In this document: positions 6,318 to 13,025 of the stretch, piece after piece
Numbering within the stretch: the stretch's first letter is position 1
Layout: each line of letters begins with the position of its first letter
Source of the DNA: Chloroflexota bacterium
GTDB taxonomy: Bacteria > Chloroflexota > Limnocylindria > P2-11E
Direction of reading: 5' to 3'
Assembly: GCA_005883775.1 (NCBI GenBank)
Contig: VBEU01000053.1
Location: forward strand, 1 to 13,298
DNA length: 13,298 nt
Program-made: the position numbers and the translations under genes
The notes under the pieces: generated by a model
The model's database searches: none
What the model saw: the letters and a program-made list of their open reading frames with translations, nothing else
What the model was told of the DNA's origin: nothing

Positions 6318-7726
6318 GACGTGAACGACCGCACGATCGCAGCGAACTTTTCGCCACGCTCGTCCGCGGAAGAGAACATGTCGAAGGACGCGCATGCCGG
6401 CGAGAGCAGGACGACATCGCCGGGCCGGGCCATCGCCCGCGCGGCGGCCACGGCGTCGTCGAGTGTCGCCGCGCGGCGTACCTCGAGCGTGCCCTTTGGA
6501 TCGGCTGCCGCGACCGCCGACGCGATCTCGTCGGCCGCGCGTCCGATGAGCACGGCGCCGCGCGCTCGGTCGACGAGGGCGCGCCCGAGAACGCTGAAAT
6601 CCGCGCCTTTGGAGACGCCGCCCAGGATGACGACAGCGGGCCGGTCGTAGGCCGCGAGAGCCGTCAGCGTGGCCGCCGGTGTCGTGGCGGCGGAGTCGTT
6701 CACCCAAAGAACGCCGTCTTTTTCCGCGAGTGGCTGCAGCCTCCGCGGAACGCCCTCGAAAGCGCGAAGGACATCGCCGATCGACTCGGCCGGGATATCG
6801 AACGCGTCGCCGACCACCGCTGCCGCAAGCGCGTTCGCGACGTTGTGCCGTCCGGGCACGCGAAGCTCGGACGCCTTGCACAGGACAGCACGCCGGTCGG
6901 CGTGCACGAACACGAGATCGCCGTTTCGATCGAGGTACGCGCCCCGTTTCGGCTGCAGCGACAGCGAGAAGCCACGCACCTCGGATGCCGAGCCGGTGTG
7001 CATGGCCACGGTGGCGGGGTCGTCGAGATTGAGGACCGCGATGTCGCGCGGGCCCTGCCAGGCCACGATGTTCTTCTTGGCCGCGATGTACGCGTCGCGC
7101 GTGCCATGGTGATCGAGGTGGTCCTCAAGGACATTGGTGACGACCGCGACGTGCGGGCTGTGCGCGAGCGTCTCCAACTGGAAGCTTGAGAGCTCGAGCA
7201 CCACGATGTCGTCGGGCGTCAATGACTCGACGAGGTGCAGCGGGGCGCCGGTCCCGATGTTCCCTCCGGTGATCACCCGTCGGCGGCCGGACGACAGCAC
7301 GAGCTCGATCAGCGTCGTGGTCGTCGTCTTGCCTTTCGTGCCAGTGACCCCGACGATCGGCGCCCGGCACAGCCGGAAGAAGAGCGCCATCTCCGTGAGC
7401 ACGGGGATCCTGCGTTGGAGGGCGCGCAGGATCGTCGGTGATCGTGGCCGAATACCGGGGATGACGAAGACGAAATCCGGATCGGCGAGGGCGAGGTCGT
7501 CGCTCGAGGGCCCGAGCACGAGCTCCACATCGACGCCCTGCAGGCGCGCGAGGCCTTCACCGAGCTTCTCCGCGGACTCCCGATCGCTGACCGTAACGGT
7601 CGCTCCCCTCGCGACGAGGAACCGCGCAAGACCCGCCGTCGTGCGGCCTTTGCCGAGCCCCACGATCGTCACGCGCCGGCCGCGGAACTCGTCGGCCGTG
7701 ACCTCCGGGTCGAAGGTGACCGTCAT
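6314..7726 (-). CDS. murD: MurD, UDP-MurNAc-L-alanine--glutamate ligase
   Basis: This 470-residue cytoplasmic Mur ligase adds glutamate (normally D-Glu) to UDP-MurNAc-L-Ala. It has an N-terminal Rossmann-like domain starting VTIVGLGKGRTTAG (19-32), the ATP P-loop GVTGTKGKTTT (126-136), GGNIG (154-158), LELSSFQLE (178-186), the likely carbamylated Lys217 in YIAAKKNI, the PGRHNVANALAA hinge (291-302), and the C-terminal domain with ILGGVSKGADF and LLSPACASFDMF (440-451). The substrate motif usually written NDSKATN reads NDSAATT (343-349), so the lysine that contacts the D-Glu end in E. coli MurD is replaced by Ala. The ATG overlaps the pgeF stop (ATGA), and GGAAGG lies five bases upstream. The stop overlaps the ftsW GTG (GTGA). 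Family assignment is secure; which glutamate enantiomer is used is not certain. Confidence 0.95.
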   Translation of the reverse strand: MTVTFDPEVTADEFRGRRVTIVGLGKGRTTAGLARFLVARGATVTVSDRESAEKLGEGLARLQGVDVELVLGPSSDDLALADPDFVFVIPGIRPRSPTILRALQRRIPVLTEMALFFRLCRAPIVGVTGTKGKTTTTTLIELVLSSGRRRVITGGNIGTGAPLHLVESLTPDDIVVLELSSFQLETLAHSPHVAVVTNVLEDHLDHHGTRDAYIAAKKNIVAWQGPRDIAVLNLDDPATVAMHTGSASEVRGFSLSLQPKRGAYLDRNGDLVFVHADRRAVLCKASELRVPGRHNVANALAAAVVGDAFDIPAESIGDVLRAFEGVPRRLQPLAEKDGVLWVNDSAATTPAATLTALAAYDRPAVVILGGVSKGADFSVLGRALVDRARGAVLIGRAADEIASAVAAADPKGTLEVRRAATLDDAVAAARAMARPGDVVLLSPACASFDMFSSADERGEKFAAIVRSFTS

Positions 7727-8469
7727 CCCCGCCTTCCGATGAAGCCGAGCTGCGTGCCATAGCGCCCGTCCGGATCGCGGCCGCGATACGACCAGAGATC
7801 GTGGCCGCCGCTCTGCGTGCAGATCCGCGACACCTCGATGGACTCGACGCCGAGGTCGCGAAGCTGTGCCACGTTCGCGGTCCAGAGATCGAACACCGTG
7901 GCCCCGTCGGGCCGCTGACGCAAGTGAGCGCCCTGGCCGCTCGCGCCGACGAGCTCAGCGCGCTCCGCGTCGACCGTGTAGCAGCACGGGCCGATCGATG
8001 GGCCGATCGACGCGACGATCCCGGACGCGCGCGACCCCGCGCCGACGAGCGCGCGGACGAGCGCCTGCGCGACCCGGAGGCGCGTGCCCTGCCAGCCGGC
8101 GTGCGCCGCGCCGATCCGACCCGAGGATGGGTCGACCAGGAGGATCGGTACGCAGTCGGCGGCCGCGATGCCCAGCAACACGCCGGTCCGATCGGTCCAC
8201 ATCGCGTCTCCCTCGGGCCACGGCTCGACGGCGCGGTCGAGATGAACCACGGTGTTGCCGTGGACTTGACGGACGCGCGCGACCGTCTCGAAGCCGAGAC
8301 CTCGAGCGAGCGCGAGGCGATTCCGATCCTGCTCGTCGAGCGAGAACACCGAACCCCCCATGCTCCCCTGCGTGCGCGTCGTGAACCCGGCGGTGACGTG
8401 ATAGCGCTCGAGCAGCGGCGACCGCAGCAGACCGTCGCGCTCGACCCACGTCGACGTGATCACGCTCAT
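7723..8469 (-). CDS. pgeF: PgeF/YfiH-type peptidoglycan editing factor (laccase domain)
   Basis: The 248-residue product is a full-length member of the multicopper polyphenol oxidoreductase (DUF152, YfiH/YlmD/PgeF) family. The three conserved metal/active-site residues are visible: His70 in QVHGN, Cys106 in AADCVPILL and His123 in AAHAGWQG. GPSIGPCCYTVD and a C-terminal CTQSGG...WSYRGRD segment follow. Members were first called laccases; E. coli YfiH was later linked to removing wrongly made UDP-MurNAc precursors carrying L-Ser or Gly in place of L-Ala, and human FAMIN-like relatives act on purine nucleosides. No signal peptide is seen, so the enzyme is cytoplasmic. The ATG start gives an ATGA overlap with mraY; the stop gives an ATGA overlap with murD. 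Lying between mraY and murD, it is very likely co-translated with the pathway it would proofread. The editing function is inferred from family and context. Confidence 0.93.
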   Translation of the reverse strand: MSVITSTWVERDGLLRSPLLERYHVTAGFTTRTQGSMGGSVFSLDEQDRNRLALARGLGFETVARVRQVHGNTVVHLDRAVEPWPEGDAMWTDRTGVLLGIAAADCVPILLVDPSSGRIGAAHAGWQGTRLRVAQALVRALVGAGSRASGIVASIGPSIGPCCYTVDAERAELVGASGQGAHLRQRPDGATVFDLWTANVAQLRDLGVESIEVSRICTQSGGHDLWSYRGRDPDGRYGTQLGFIGRRG

Positions 8470-9452
8470 CGCGTCGGCGTGGTGAGGGCGAGGATCGCGG
8501 CAACGATCCCGGCAAGCGCCCCGATCAGCCAGAAACGGATCGTCACCTTCACCTCCGGCCACTCGAACTGGTTATGCAGCGGGGCCATGCGGAAGATCCG
8601 CTTGCCGCGCAATTTGAAGCTCCCGACCTGGAGGATCACGGAAAGCGTCTCGGCGACGAAGATGACGCCGGCCACCGGCAGAAGGAGCACGAACCCTGTC
8701 GTCAGAGCGCACGCGGCAAGGGTCGCGCCGATCGCGAGCGCGCCGGTGTCGCCCATGATGACCTCGGCCGGATGCACGTTGAACCAGAGGAACGCAAGGA
8801 GCGCTCCGACCATCGCGGCGCAAAAGACCACCAGCCAGTCATACCCCCTGGCCGCGCTGATGAACGCGAACGCGAGGAAGGCAAAGACGCTCGTGCCGCC
8901 CGCGAGGCCGTCCATGCCATCGGTGAGGTTCACGCCGTTGGACGTCCCGACGATCGCGATGACCGCGATGATGCCGAACACGACGGCGCCGACGAGCCAT
9001 TCGCCGACGAGCGGCACGAAGATGCCGTTGACCGCGAAGTGCTTTTGGATGTAGATCGCGGCGGCGACCGCCACGATCGTCTGCCAGACGAGCTTGTGGC
9101 GGCCGCGGATCCCGAAGCCGTATTTGACGTTGACGAAGTCGTCGATCGCGCCGAGTGCGCCCACGCCGACGAGCGCGCCGACGGGGACGATCGTCTGCGG
9201 GATGTAGCTGTCGCGCTCGGTCTCCGGGAGGAGGAACCACACGAACGCCCAGAGAAGGGCGACGACGATGATGAAGAGCGCCCCGCCCATCGTCGGTATG
9301 CCCTGCTTCGCGAAGTCGCGGCTCGGACCCTCGCGCCGGATGTTCTGGCCGATGCCGAACCGTCGGAGGAGGCGGATGTACGGGCCACCGAATATGAGCC
9401 CGAGAAGGAACGCGGAGAGCATGACGCCGAGCGAGAGGGGGGCGGTCGGCAT
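8466..9452 (-). CDS. mraY: MraY, phospho-N-acetylmuramoyl-pentapeptide-transferase
   Basis: This 328-residue polytopic membrane enzyme transfers phospho-MurNAc-pentapeptide from UDP to undecaprenyl phosphate, making lipid I. Family motifs are in order: KQGIPTMGG (49-57), Asp104-Asp105 in GAIDDFVNV, NLTDGMDGLAGG (175-186), WFNVHPAEVIMGDTG with Asp235, and the last cytoplasmic loop followed by KVTIRFWLIG (302-311). About ten hydrophobic segments are visible. In the last loop the usual HHH triad reads H293-N294-Q295 and the loop is about three residues shorter than usual. The rest of the active site is intact, so I infer a working enzyme. The ATG overlaps the murF stop by one base and is preceded by GAAGG four bases upstream. 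The stop overlaps the pgeF ATG as ATGA. Confidence 0.97.
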   Translation of the reverse strand: MPTAPLSLGVMLSAFLLGLIFGGPYIRLLRRFGIGQNIRREGPSRDFAKQGIPTMGGALFIIVVALLWAFVWFLLPETERDSYIPQTIVPVGALVGVGALGAIDDFVNVKYGFGIRGRHKLVWQTIVAVAAAIYIQKHFAVNGIFVPLVGEWLVGAVVFGIIAVIAIVGTSNGVNLTDGMDGLAGGTSVFAFLAFAFISAARGYDWLVVFCAAMVGALLAFLWFNVHPAEVIMGDTGALAIGATLAACALTTGFVLLLPVAGVIFVAETLSVILQVGSFKLRGKRIFRMAPLHNQFEWPEVKVTIRFWLIGALAGIVAAILALTTPTR

Positions 9453-10831
9453 CAGGCCTTCGCCGCCGGCTGAACGAGCGCGTCGGCGAGCTCGTCGAGC
9501 GCGAGCGAGTGCGATCCCTTCACGAGGACGGTATCGCCTCGCCGGAGAATGCGCCGCAGGAGCATCAGCGCTTCGGCGCGATCGGCTACCTCATGCGTGT
9601 CGCGAAGTCCCGCCTTCCGCGCGGAGCTGACGATCGTCCGCGCGAGGTCGCCAACGCCGATGAGCACGTCGGTCTGTCGCGCCGCCTCCCGGCCGACGGC
9701 CTCATGCGCATCGGCGGAGAGAGACCCGAGCTCGAGCATGTCGCCGACGACCGCGACGCGACGCGTCGGCACCGATCCGAGCACCGCCAATGCGGCCATG
9801 ACCGCCGCCGGGCTCGCGTTGTAGGAGTCGTCGATGACCACGAGCTCGGCGGCGTGACGGATGTTCATGCGGTGTGCCGGCGCGTCCATGGTCGAGAGCG
9901 CGACCGCCGCCTCGGCGAGTGGGACCCCCAGGGTCCCGGCTGCCCCGAGGGCTGCGAGCGCCGAACCGACGAGATGCCGTCCCGGCAGCGGAAGGCGAAC
10001 CTCCACGCTTTGCGTTCCGTCGTGAGCGATGAAGCGCAATCCCTCGAGGCCGTGCGCGCTCACGTCGGTCGCACGGAGGTCCGCGTCCTCGGCTTCGCCG
10101 AAGAGCACGACGCGAGCCTTCGTGCGTGGCGCAAGCGCGCGAACTCTCGGATCGTCCGCATTCAGCAGCGCGACGCCGTCAATCGGTAAGGCCTCGATCA
10201 ACTCGGACTTTCCGGCGGCGATCGCCTCGACGCTGGGCGTACGTGAGTAGTGGACCGGGACATCAGGGATGCGCGTGATGATCCCGACCTGCGGGCGCAC
10301 GAGCCGGCAGAGGTCCGCGATCTCGCCCGGCACGTAGAAGCCCATCTCGATGACCGCGACCTCGTGGCTCGGCTCGATGCCGAGGAAGGTGAGCGGGACG
10401 CCGATCTCGTTGTTGAATGAGGACACGGTGCGCAGGACCCGGTAGCGCGCACCGAGCGCCGCGGCAGTGGCTTCCTTCGTCGTCGTCTTGCCGACGTTGC
10501 CAGTGATGCCGACGGCCGGGATGGGATGCGCGTCGCGCAAGGCTTCGGCGAGACGCCGCAGGGCGTTCTGGGTGTCCGCCACCTCCACGACGAGCGCGTC
10601 GTCAGGCAGGTTCGGGACAGGCCGCTCCACGACCGCCGCCCGGGAGCCGTGCGCGAACGCGTCCGCCACGAACTCGTGGCCGTCCCGCTGGTCGCGGAGG
10701 GCGAAGAAGACGCTGCCCGCTTCGGCGATGCGCGAGTCGAACGCACCCCCGACAAACCGCTCGTCCCCGTTCGGAACACCGTGGATGACCCGTCCACCCG
10801 TCGCGCCAACCAGCTGCTCCAGGGTGAACAC
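9452..10831 (-). CDS. murF: MurF, UDP-MurNAc-tripeptide--D-alanyl-D-alanine ligase
   Basis: This 459-residue cytoplasmic ATP-dependent ligase adds the D-Ala-D-Ala dipeptide made by Ddl to the UDP-MurNAc tripeptide. The N-terminal substrate domain has FDSRIAEAGSVFFAL (31-45) and DGHEFVADA. The central ATPase domain has P-loop TGNVGKTTTKE (110-120), FNNEIGVPLT (139-148), an EMG-F-Y-V-PGEI segment (162-171) and the putative carbamylated Lys208 in IAAGKSEL. The C-terminal domain has DDSYNASP (334-341) and VGDMLELG. Several positions depart from the usual MurF wording (SNGKT is NVGKT, YNANP is YNASP, HNVxN is HLVGS), yet order and length are normal. The start is a GTG after a 23-nt gap from ftsI with no visible Shine-Dalgarno; an in-frame ATT four codons upstream is a less likely alternative. 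The stop shares one base with the mraY ATG (TGATG). Confidence 0.94.
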   Translation of the reverse strand: MFTLEQLVGATGGRVIHGVPNGDERFVGGAFDSRIAEAGSVFFALRDQRDGHEFVADAFAHGSRAAVVERPVPNLPDDALVVEVADTQNALRRLAEALRDAHPIPAVGITGNVGKTTTKEATAAALGARYRVLRTVSSFNNEIGVPLTFLGIEPSHEVAVIEMGFYVPGEIADLCRLVRPQVGIITRIPDVPVHYSRTPSVEAIAAGKSELIEALPIDGVALLNADDPRVRALAPRTKARVVLFGEAEDADLRATDVSAHGLEGLRFIAHDGTQSVEVRLPLPGRHLVGSALAALGAAGTLGVPLAEAAVALSTMDAPAHRMNIRHAAELVVIDDSYNASPAAVMAALAVLGSVPTRRVAVVGDMLELGSLSADAHEAVGREAARQTDVLIGVGDLARTIVSSARKAGLRDTHEVADRAEALMLLRRILRRGDTVLVKGSHSLALDELADALVQPAAKA

Positions 10832-10854
10832 GTTTGGTCGAATGGTACCGAGCG

Positions 10855-12555
10855 TCAGGGCCGATCCGGCTGAACGCGCGCGTACCGGAGCGCGTCGGTC
10901 GCGATCGCCTTGAACGTGTTCATGGCGGGCACGGTCCCAAGCAGCTTCGACTGCGGCTTCTCGAGGACCACGACCACGACCATCCGCGGATCGATGGCCG
11001 GCACGAAGCCCGCGAACGACGAGATGTACGCGTCATCGATGTACCGCCCGTCGTCGCTCGGGATCTGCGCCGTCCCGGTCTTACCGGCCACGCTGTAGCC
11101 CCTGAGCGACGCCGCGTTGGCGATCCCGCTGTCGACGGTCGTCGTGAGCATCGTGACCATCGTCGCGGCCGTCTCTTCGGAGATCACTCGGCGGACCGCC
11201 AGCGGCGCGGTGCGGTGCTCCCCGTCCGCACCGCGCCGGTTCGCCACGACGTATGGCCGATAGAGCGTGCCGCCGTTCGCGATGGCCGCGTACGCCGACG
11301 CGAGCTGCAGCGGCGTGATCGAGAGGCCCTGGCCGAAGCTGATCGTGCCGAGATCGACCGGGTACCACTCTGCGAGCGGACGGACGATACCGCCGGTCTC
11401 CGCCGCGAGGTCGACACCGGTGGGGCGGCCGAATCCGAACGCATGCAGGTATGCGTTCAGATCGGCGGCGCCGAGCTTGCTCGCCACGAATACCGCGCCG
11501 GCATTCTGCGACCGCGCGAGGATCTGCGTGACGGTCGTCGGGCCATAGACCTTGCACTGGGCATTGCAGAGGGTGCGCCCGCCGATGACGGCATAGCCCA
11601 CGTCCTGATAGCTCGTGGTCGGAGTGACGACGCCCTTGTCGATCGCGGACGCGATGGTGATCGCCTTCAGGGTCGATCCGGGCTCGTAAGTCCACGAGAT
11701 CCCGCGGTTGCGGAGGGCCTCGGCGCTGGCGCTGCCCACACGCGCCGGGTCATATGTCGGCGACGACGCCATCGCGAGCACCGCGCCATCTTTCGGATCG
11801 AGGATGACGATCGCGCCGCCCGTCGCTTTCTCGCGTTCGACGACCGCCGCGAGCTCGCGTTCCGCAGCGTTCTGCACCGCCAGATCGACGGTCAGCCAGA
11901 GGTCGTCACCGTTCTTCGCCGGCACCGCCGTGCGAAGCCCGAGGGCGAGCTCACGGTTCGCCGGATCGCGGGCCACGGCGAGCCGACCCGGTGTGCCGGC
12001 GAGCGCATCGTCGTAGCCGCCTTCGACGCCGTACTGTCCAAGGCCGTCGTCATTGACGAAGCCGAGGACCTGGGCGCCCACGGCACCATTCGGGTAGAGG
12101 CGCTTCGGCTCCATCTCGAAGCCGAGTCCGCCCAGACCGAGCGCGGCGATCCGGGTCGCGGTCTCCTCCGGGAGACGCCGCCGCACGAAGAGCCACTCCG
12201 CGCCACTCTCGAACGCGGCGCGAAGGACCTCGATCTTCTCGCCGAGTATCGGCGCGAGCGCCGCCGCGACCATGGATCGGGTGTCGTTGCCCTCTGGGTC
12301 CTTCATCTGCGCCGGGATCGCGTACAGCGAGCGGAGCTCTACCGTCGTCGCCAGGATCGCGCCGCTCCGGTCGCGGATGATCCCGCGCTGCGCGGCGACC
12401 GCGAGATCGCTGCGGACCTGGTCTGTCGCGCGGCCCAGAAGCTCCCCGCGTCCGGCCGTCTGCCAGTAGGCGAGCCGCGCCGAGAGAATGAGCGACGCCA
12501 CGGTGAAGAACGCGAAGAGGACGCGAAGACGCGTGTGCGAGATCGTGGCCGTCAT
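10855..12555 (-). CDS. ftsI: FtsI-type class B penicillin-binding protein (septal transpeptidase)
   Basis: This 566-residue protein cross-links septal peptidoglycan together with FtsW. It has a short cytoplasmic N-terminus and one membrane anchor (about 11-30). A class B PBP dimerisation region follows, containing RGIIRDRSGAILA (57-69). The transpeptidase domain spans about 240-560 and carries all three catalytic motifs: S294-T-L-K297 (in EPGSTLK), S349-Q-N351 and K492-T-G494. Length and motif spacing fit FtsI/Pbp2B-like proteins; no PASTA domains follow. The ATG start is supported by a strong GGAGG. Two cysteines in an extracytoplasmic C-N-A-Q-C segment (330-334), just before the SQN motif, are unusual. 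Position between ftsL and the mur genes supports a divisome role over an elongation role. Downstream, murF follows after 23 nt, with no murE. Confidence 0.96.
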   Translation of the reverse strand: MTATISHTRLRVLFAFFTVASLILSARLAYWQTAGRGELLGRATDQVRSDLAVAAQRGIIRDRSGAILATTVELRSLYAIPAQMKDPEGNDTRSMVAAALAPILGEKIEVLRAAFESGAEWLFVRRRLPEETATRIAALGLGGLGFEMEPKRLYPNGAVGAQVLGFVNDDGLGQYGVEGGYDDALAGTPGRLAVARDPANRELALGLRTAVPAKNGDDLWLTVDLAVQNAAERELAAVVEREKATGGAIVILDPKDGAVLAMASSPTYDPARVGSASAEALRNRGISWTYEPGSTLKAITIASAIDKGVVTPTTSYQDVGYAVIGGRTLCNAQCKVYGPTTVTQILARSQNAGAVFVASKLGAADLNAYLHAFGFGRPTGVDLAAETGGIVRPLAEWYPVDLGTISFGQGLSITPLQLASAYAAIANGGTLYRPYVVANRRGADGEHRTAPLAVRRVISEETAATMVTMLTTTVDSGIANAASLRGYSVAGKTGTAQIPSDDGRYIDDAYISSFAGFVPAIDPRMVVVVVLEKPQSKLLGTVPAMNTFKAIATDALRYARVQPDRP

Positions 12556-12561
12556 CCTTCA

Positions 12562-12566
12562 CCTCC
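12562..12566 (-). promoter_or_regulatory. Ribosome binding site of ftsI
   Basis: In the sense direction the sequence is GGAGG followed by TGAAGG and then ATG, a spacing of six bases. It lies in the 59-nt gap (12556-12614) between ftsL and ftsI and fixes the ftsI start at the ATG ending at 12555. Apart from this site and a weak GGTTG/CAACC pairing, I see nothing else in that gap. It is one of only two textbook Shine-Dalgarno sequences in the window, both after a true intergenic spacer. Confidence 0.85.
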
Positions 12567-12614
12567 ACACACCTCGTTGCTGGGTTGCCCGCTCCCCGCC
12601 GACAACCCCGTTCG

Positions 12615-13025
12615 CTAGCGCGCCGCCGCGACGGCCTCCGGGGCGACCACGCGAATCGTCGCGGCGCGGACAAGGCCGAGCCGCTGCGCGTCCGCCTCGA
12701 CCCGCGCAGGCGAGTCCAGGCGGGTGCTCTCGATGACCAGAAGGGCGTTCTGACGGCGGAGCTCGTCGCGCTGCGCCGCGAGGCGTTGCGCCTCGTAGCC
12801 CGCGGCGGAGACCGCGGTCGCCTGAGCGAGATAGAGAAGGGCCAGGAGAAAGCACACCACGATCACCCCGCTCGCTACGAGGAACGAGCGGATCTCCCAG
12901 CTCGCGCCCCGAATACGCGCGGCCTGGCGCGAGGCCGCCGACCGGCGATGTCCGACGGCCTGCCGATGGGGACGGTGCTGCACGCGCCGCGCTTGCGGCG
13001 CGCGCGCTGCCTGTGCGAACGTCAA
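12615..13025 (-). CDS. ftsL: FtsL-like cell division protein
   Basis: This is a 136-residue bitopic membrane protein. It has a long Arg/His-rich cytoplasmic N-terminus (residues 1-45), one transmembrane helix (about 46-68), and an extracytoplasmic coiled-coil stretch (about 72-103) rich in Gln, Arg, Glu and Leu. A short conserved-looking end follows (RLDSPARVEADAQRLGL, residues 102-118), where FtsL/DivIC proteins typically have an 'I....A...GM' segment. Sequence identity in this family is low, so the call rests on topology, size and position between rsmH and ftsI. FtsL pairs with FtsB/DivIC and FtsQ in the divisome and helps activate FtsW-FtsI. The start used is a TTG forming a TTGA overlap with the rsmH stop; no good Shine-Dalgarno sequence precedes it. 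Downstream starts, such as GTG at residue 15, cannot be excluded and would shorten only the basic tail. Confidence 0.85.
   Translation of the reverse strand: MTFAQAARAPQARRVQHRPHRQAVGHRRSAASRQAARIRGASWEIRSFLVASGVIVVCFLLALLYLAQATAVSAAGYEAQRLAAQRDELRRQNALLVIESTRLDSPARVEADAQRLGLVRAATIRVVAPEAVAAAR

Noticed and set aside
6318..6881. Upstream extension of the ftsW frame to 605 residues
   Set aside because: The extension is the shadow of the murD C-terminus; the GTG overlapping the murD stop gives a normal FtsW N-terminus.
8470..8562. Upstream extension of pgeF to 279 residues
   Set aside because: The added residues lie in the mraY C-terminus and do not look like PgeF; the ATG at 8469 forms an ATGA overlap with mraY.
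12556..12614. Possible stem GGTTG/CAACC in the ftsL-ftsI gap
   Set aside because: Only five base pairs with a loop of about 15; too weak to call a terminator or regulator.
10834..12618. A 594-codon open frame on the plus strand opposite ftsI
   Set aside because: Its translation is Arg/Asp/Glu-rich with no fold or motif, and it mirrors the third-position GC bias of ftsI. It is an antisense shadow, as are the other long plus-strand frames (for example 1576-2871, 2685-4247 and 3737-5257).
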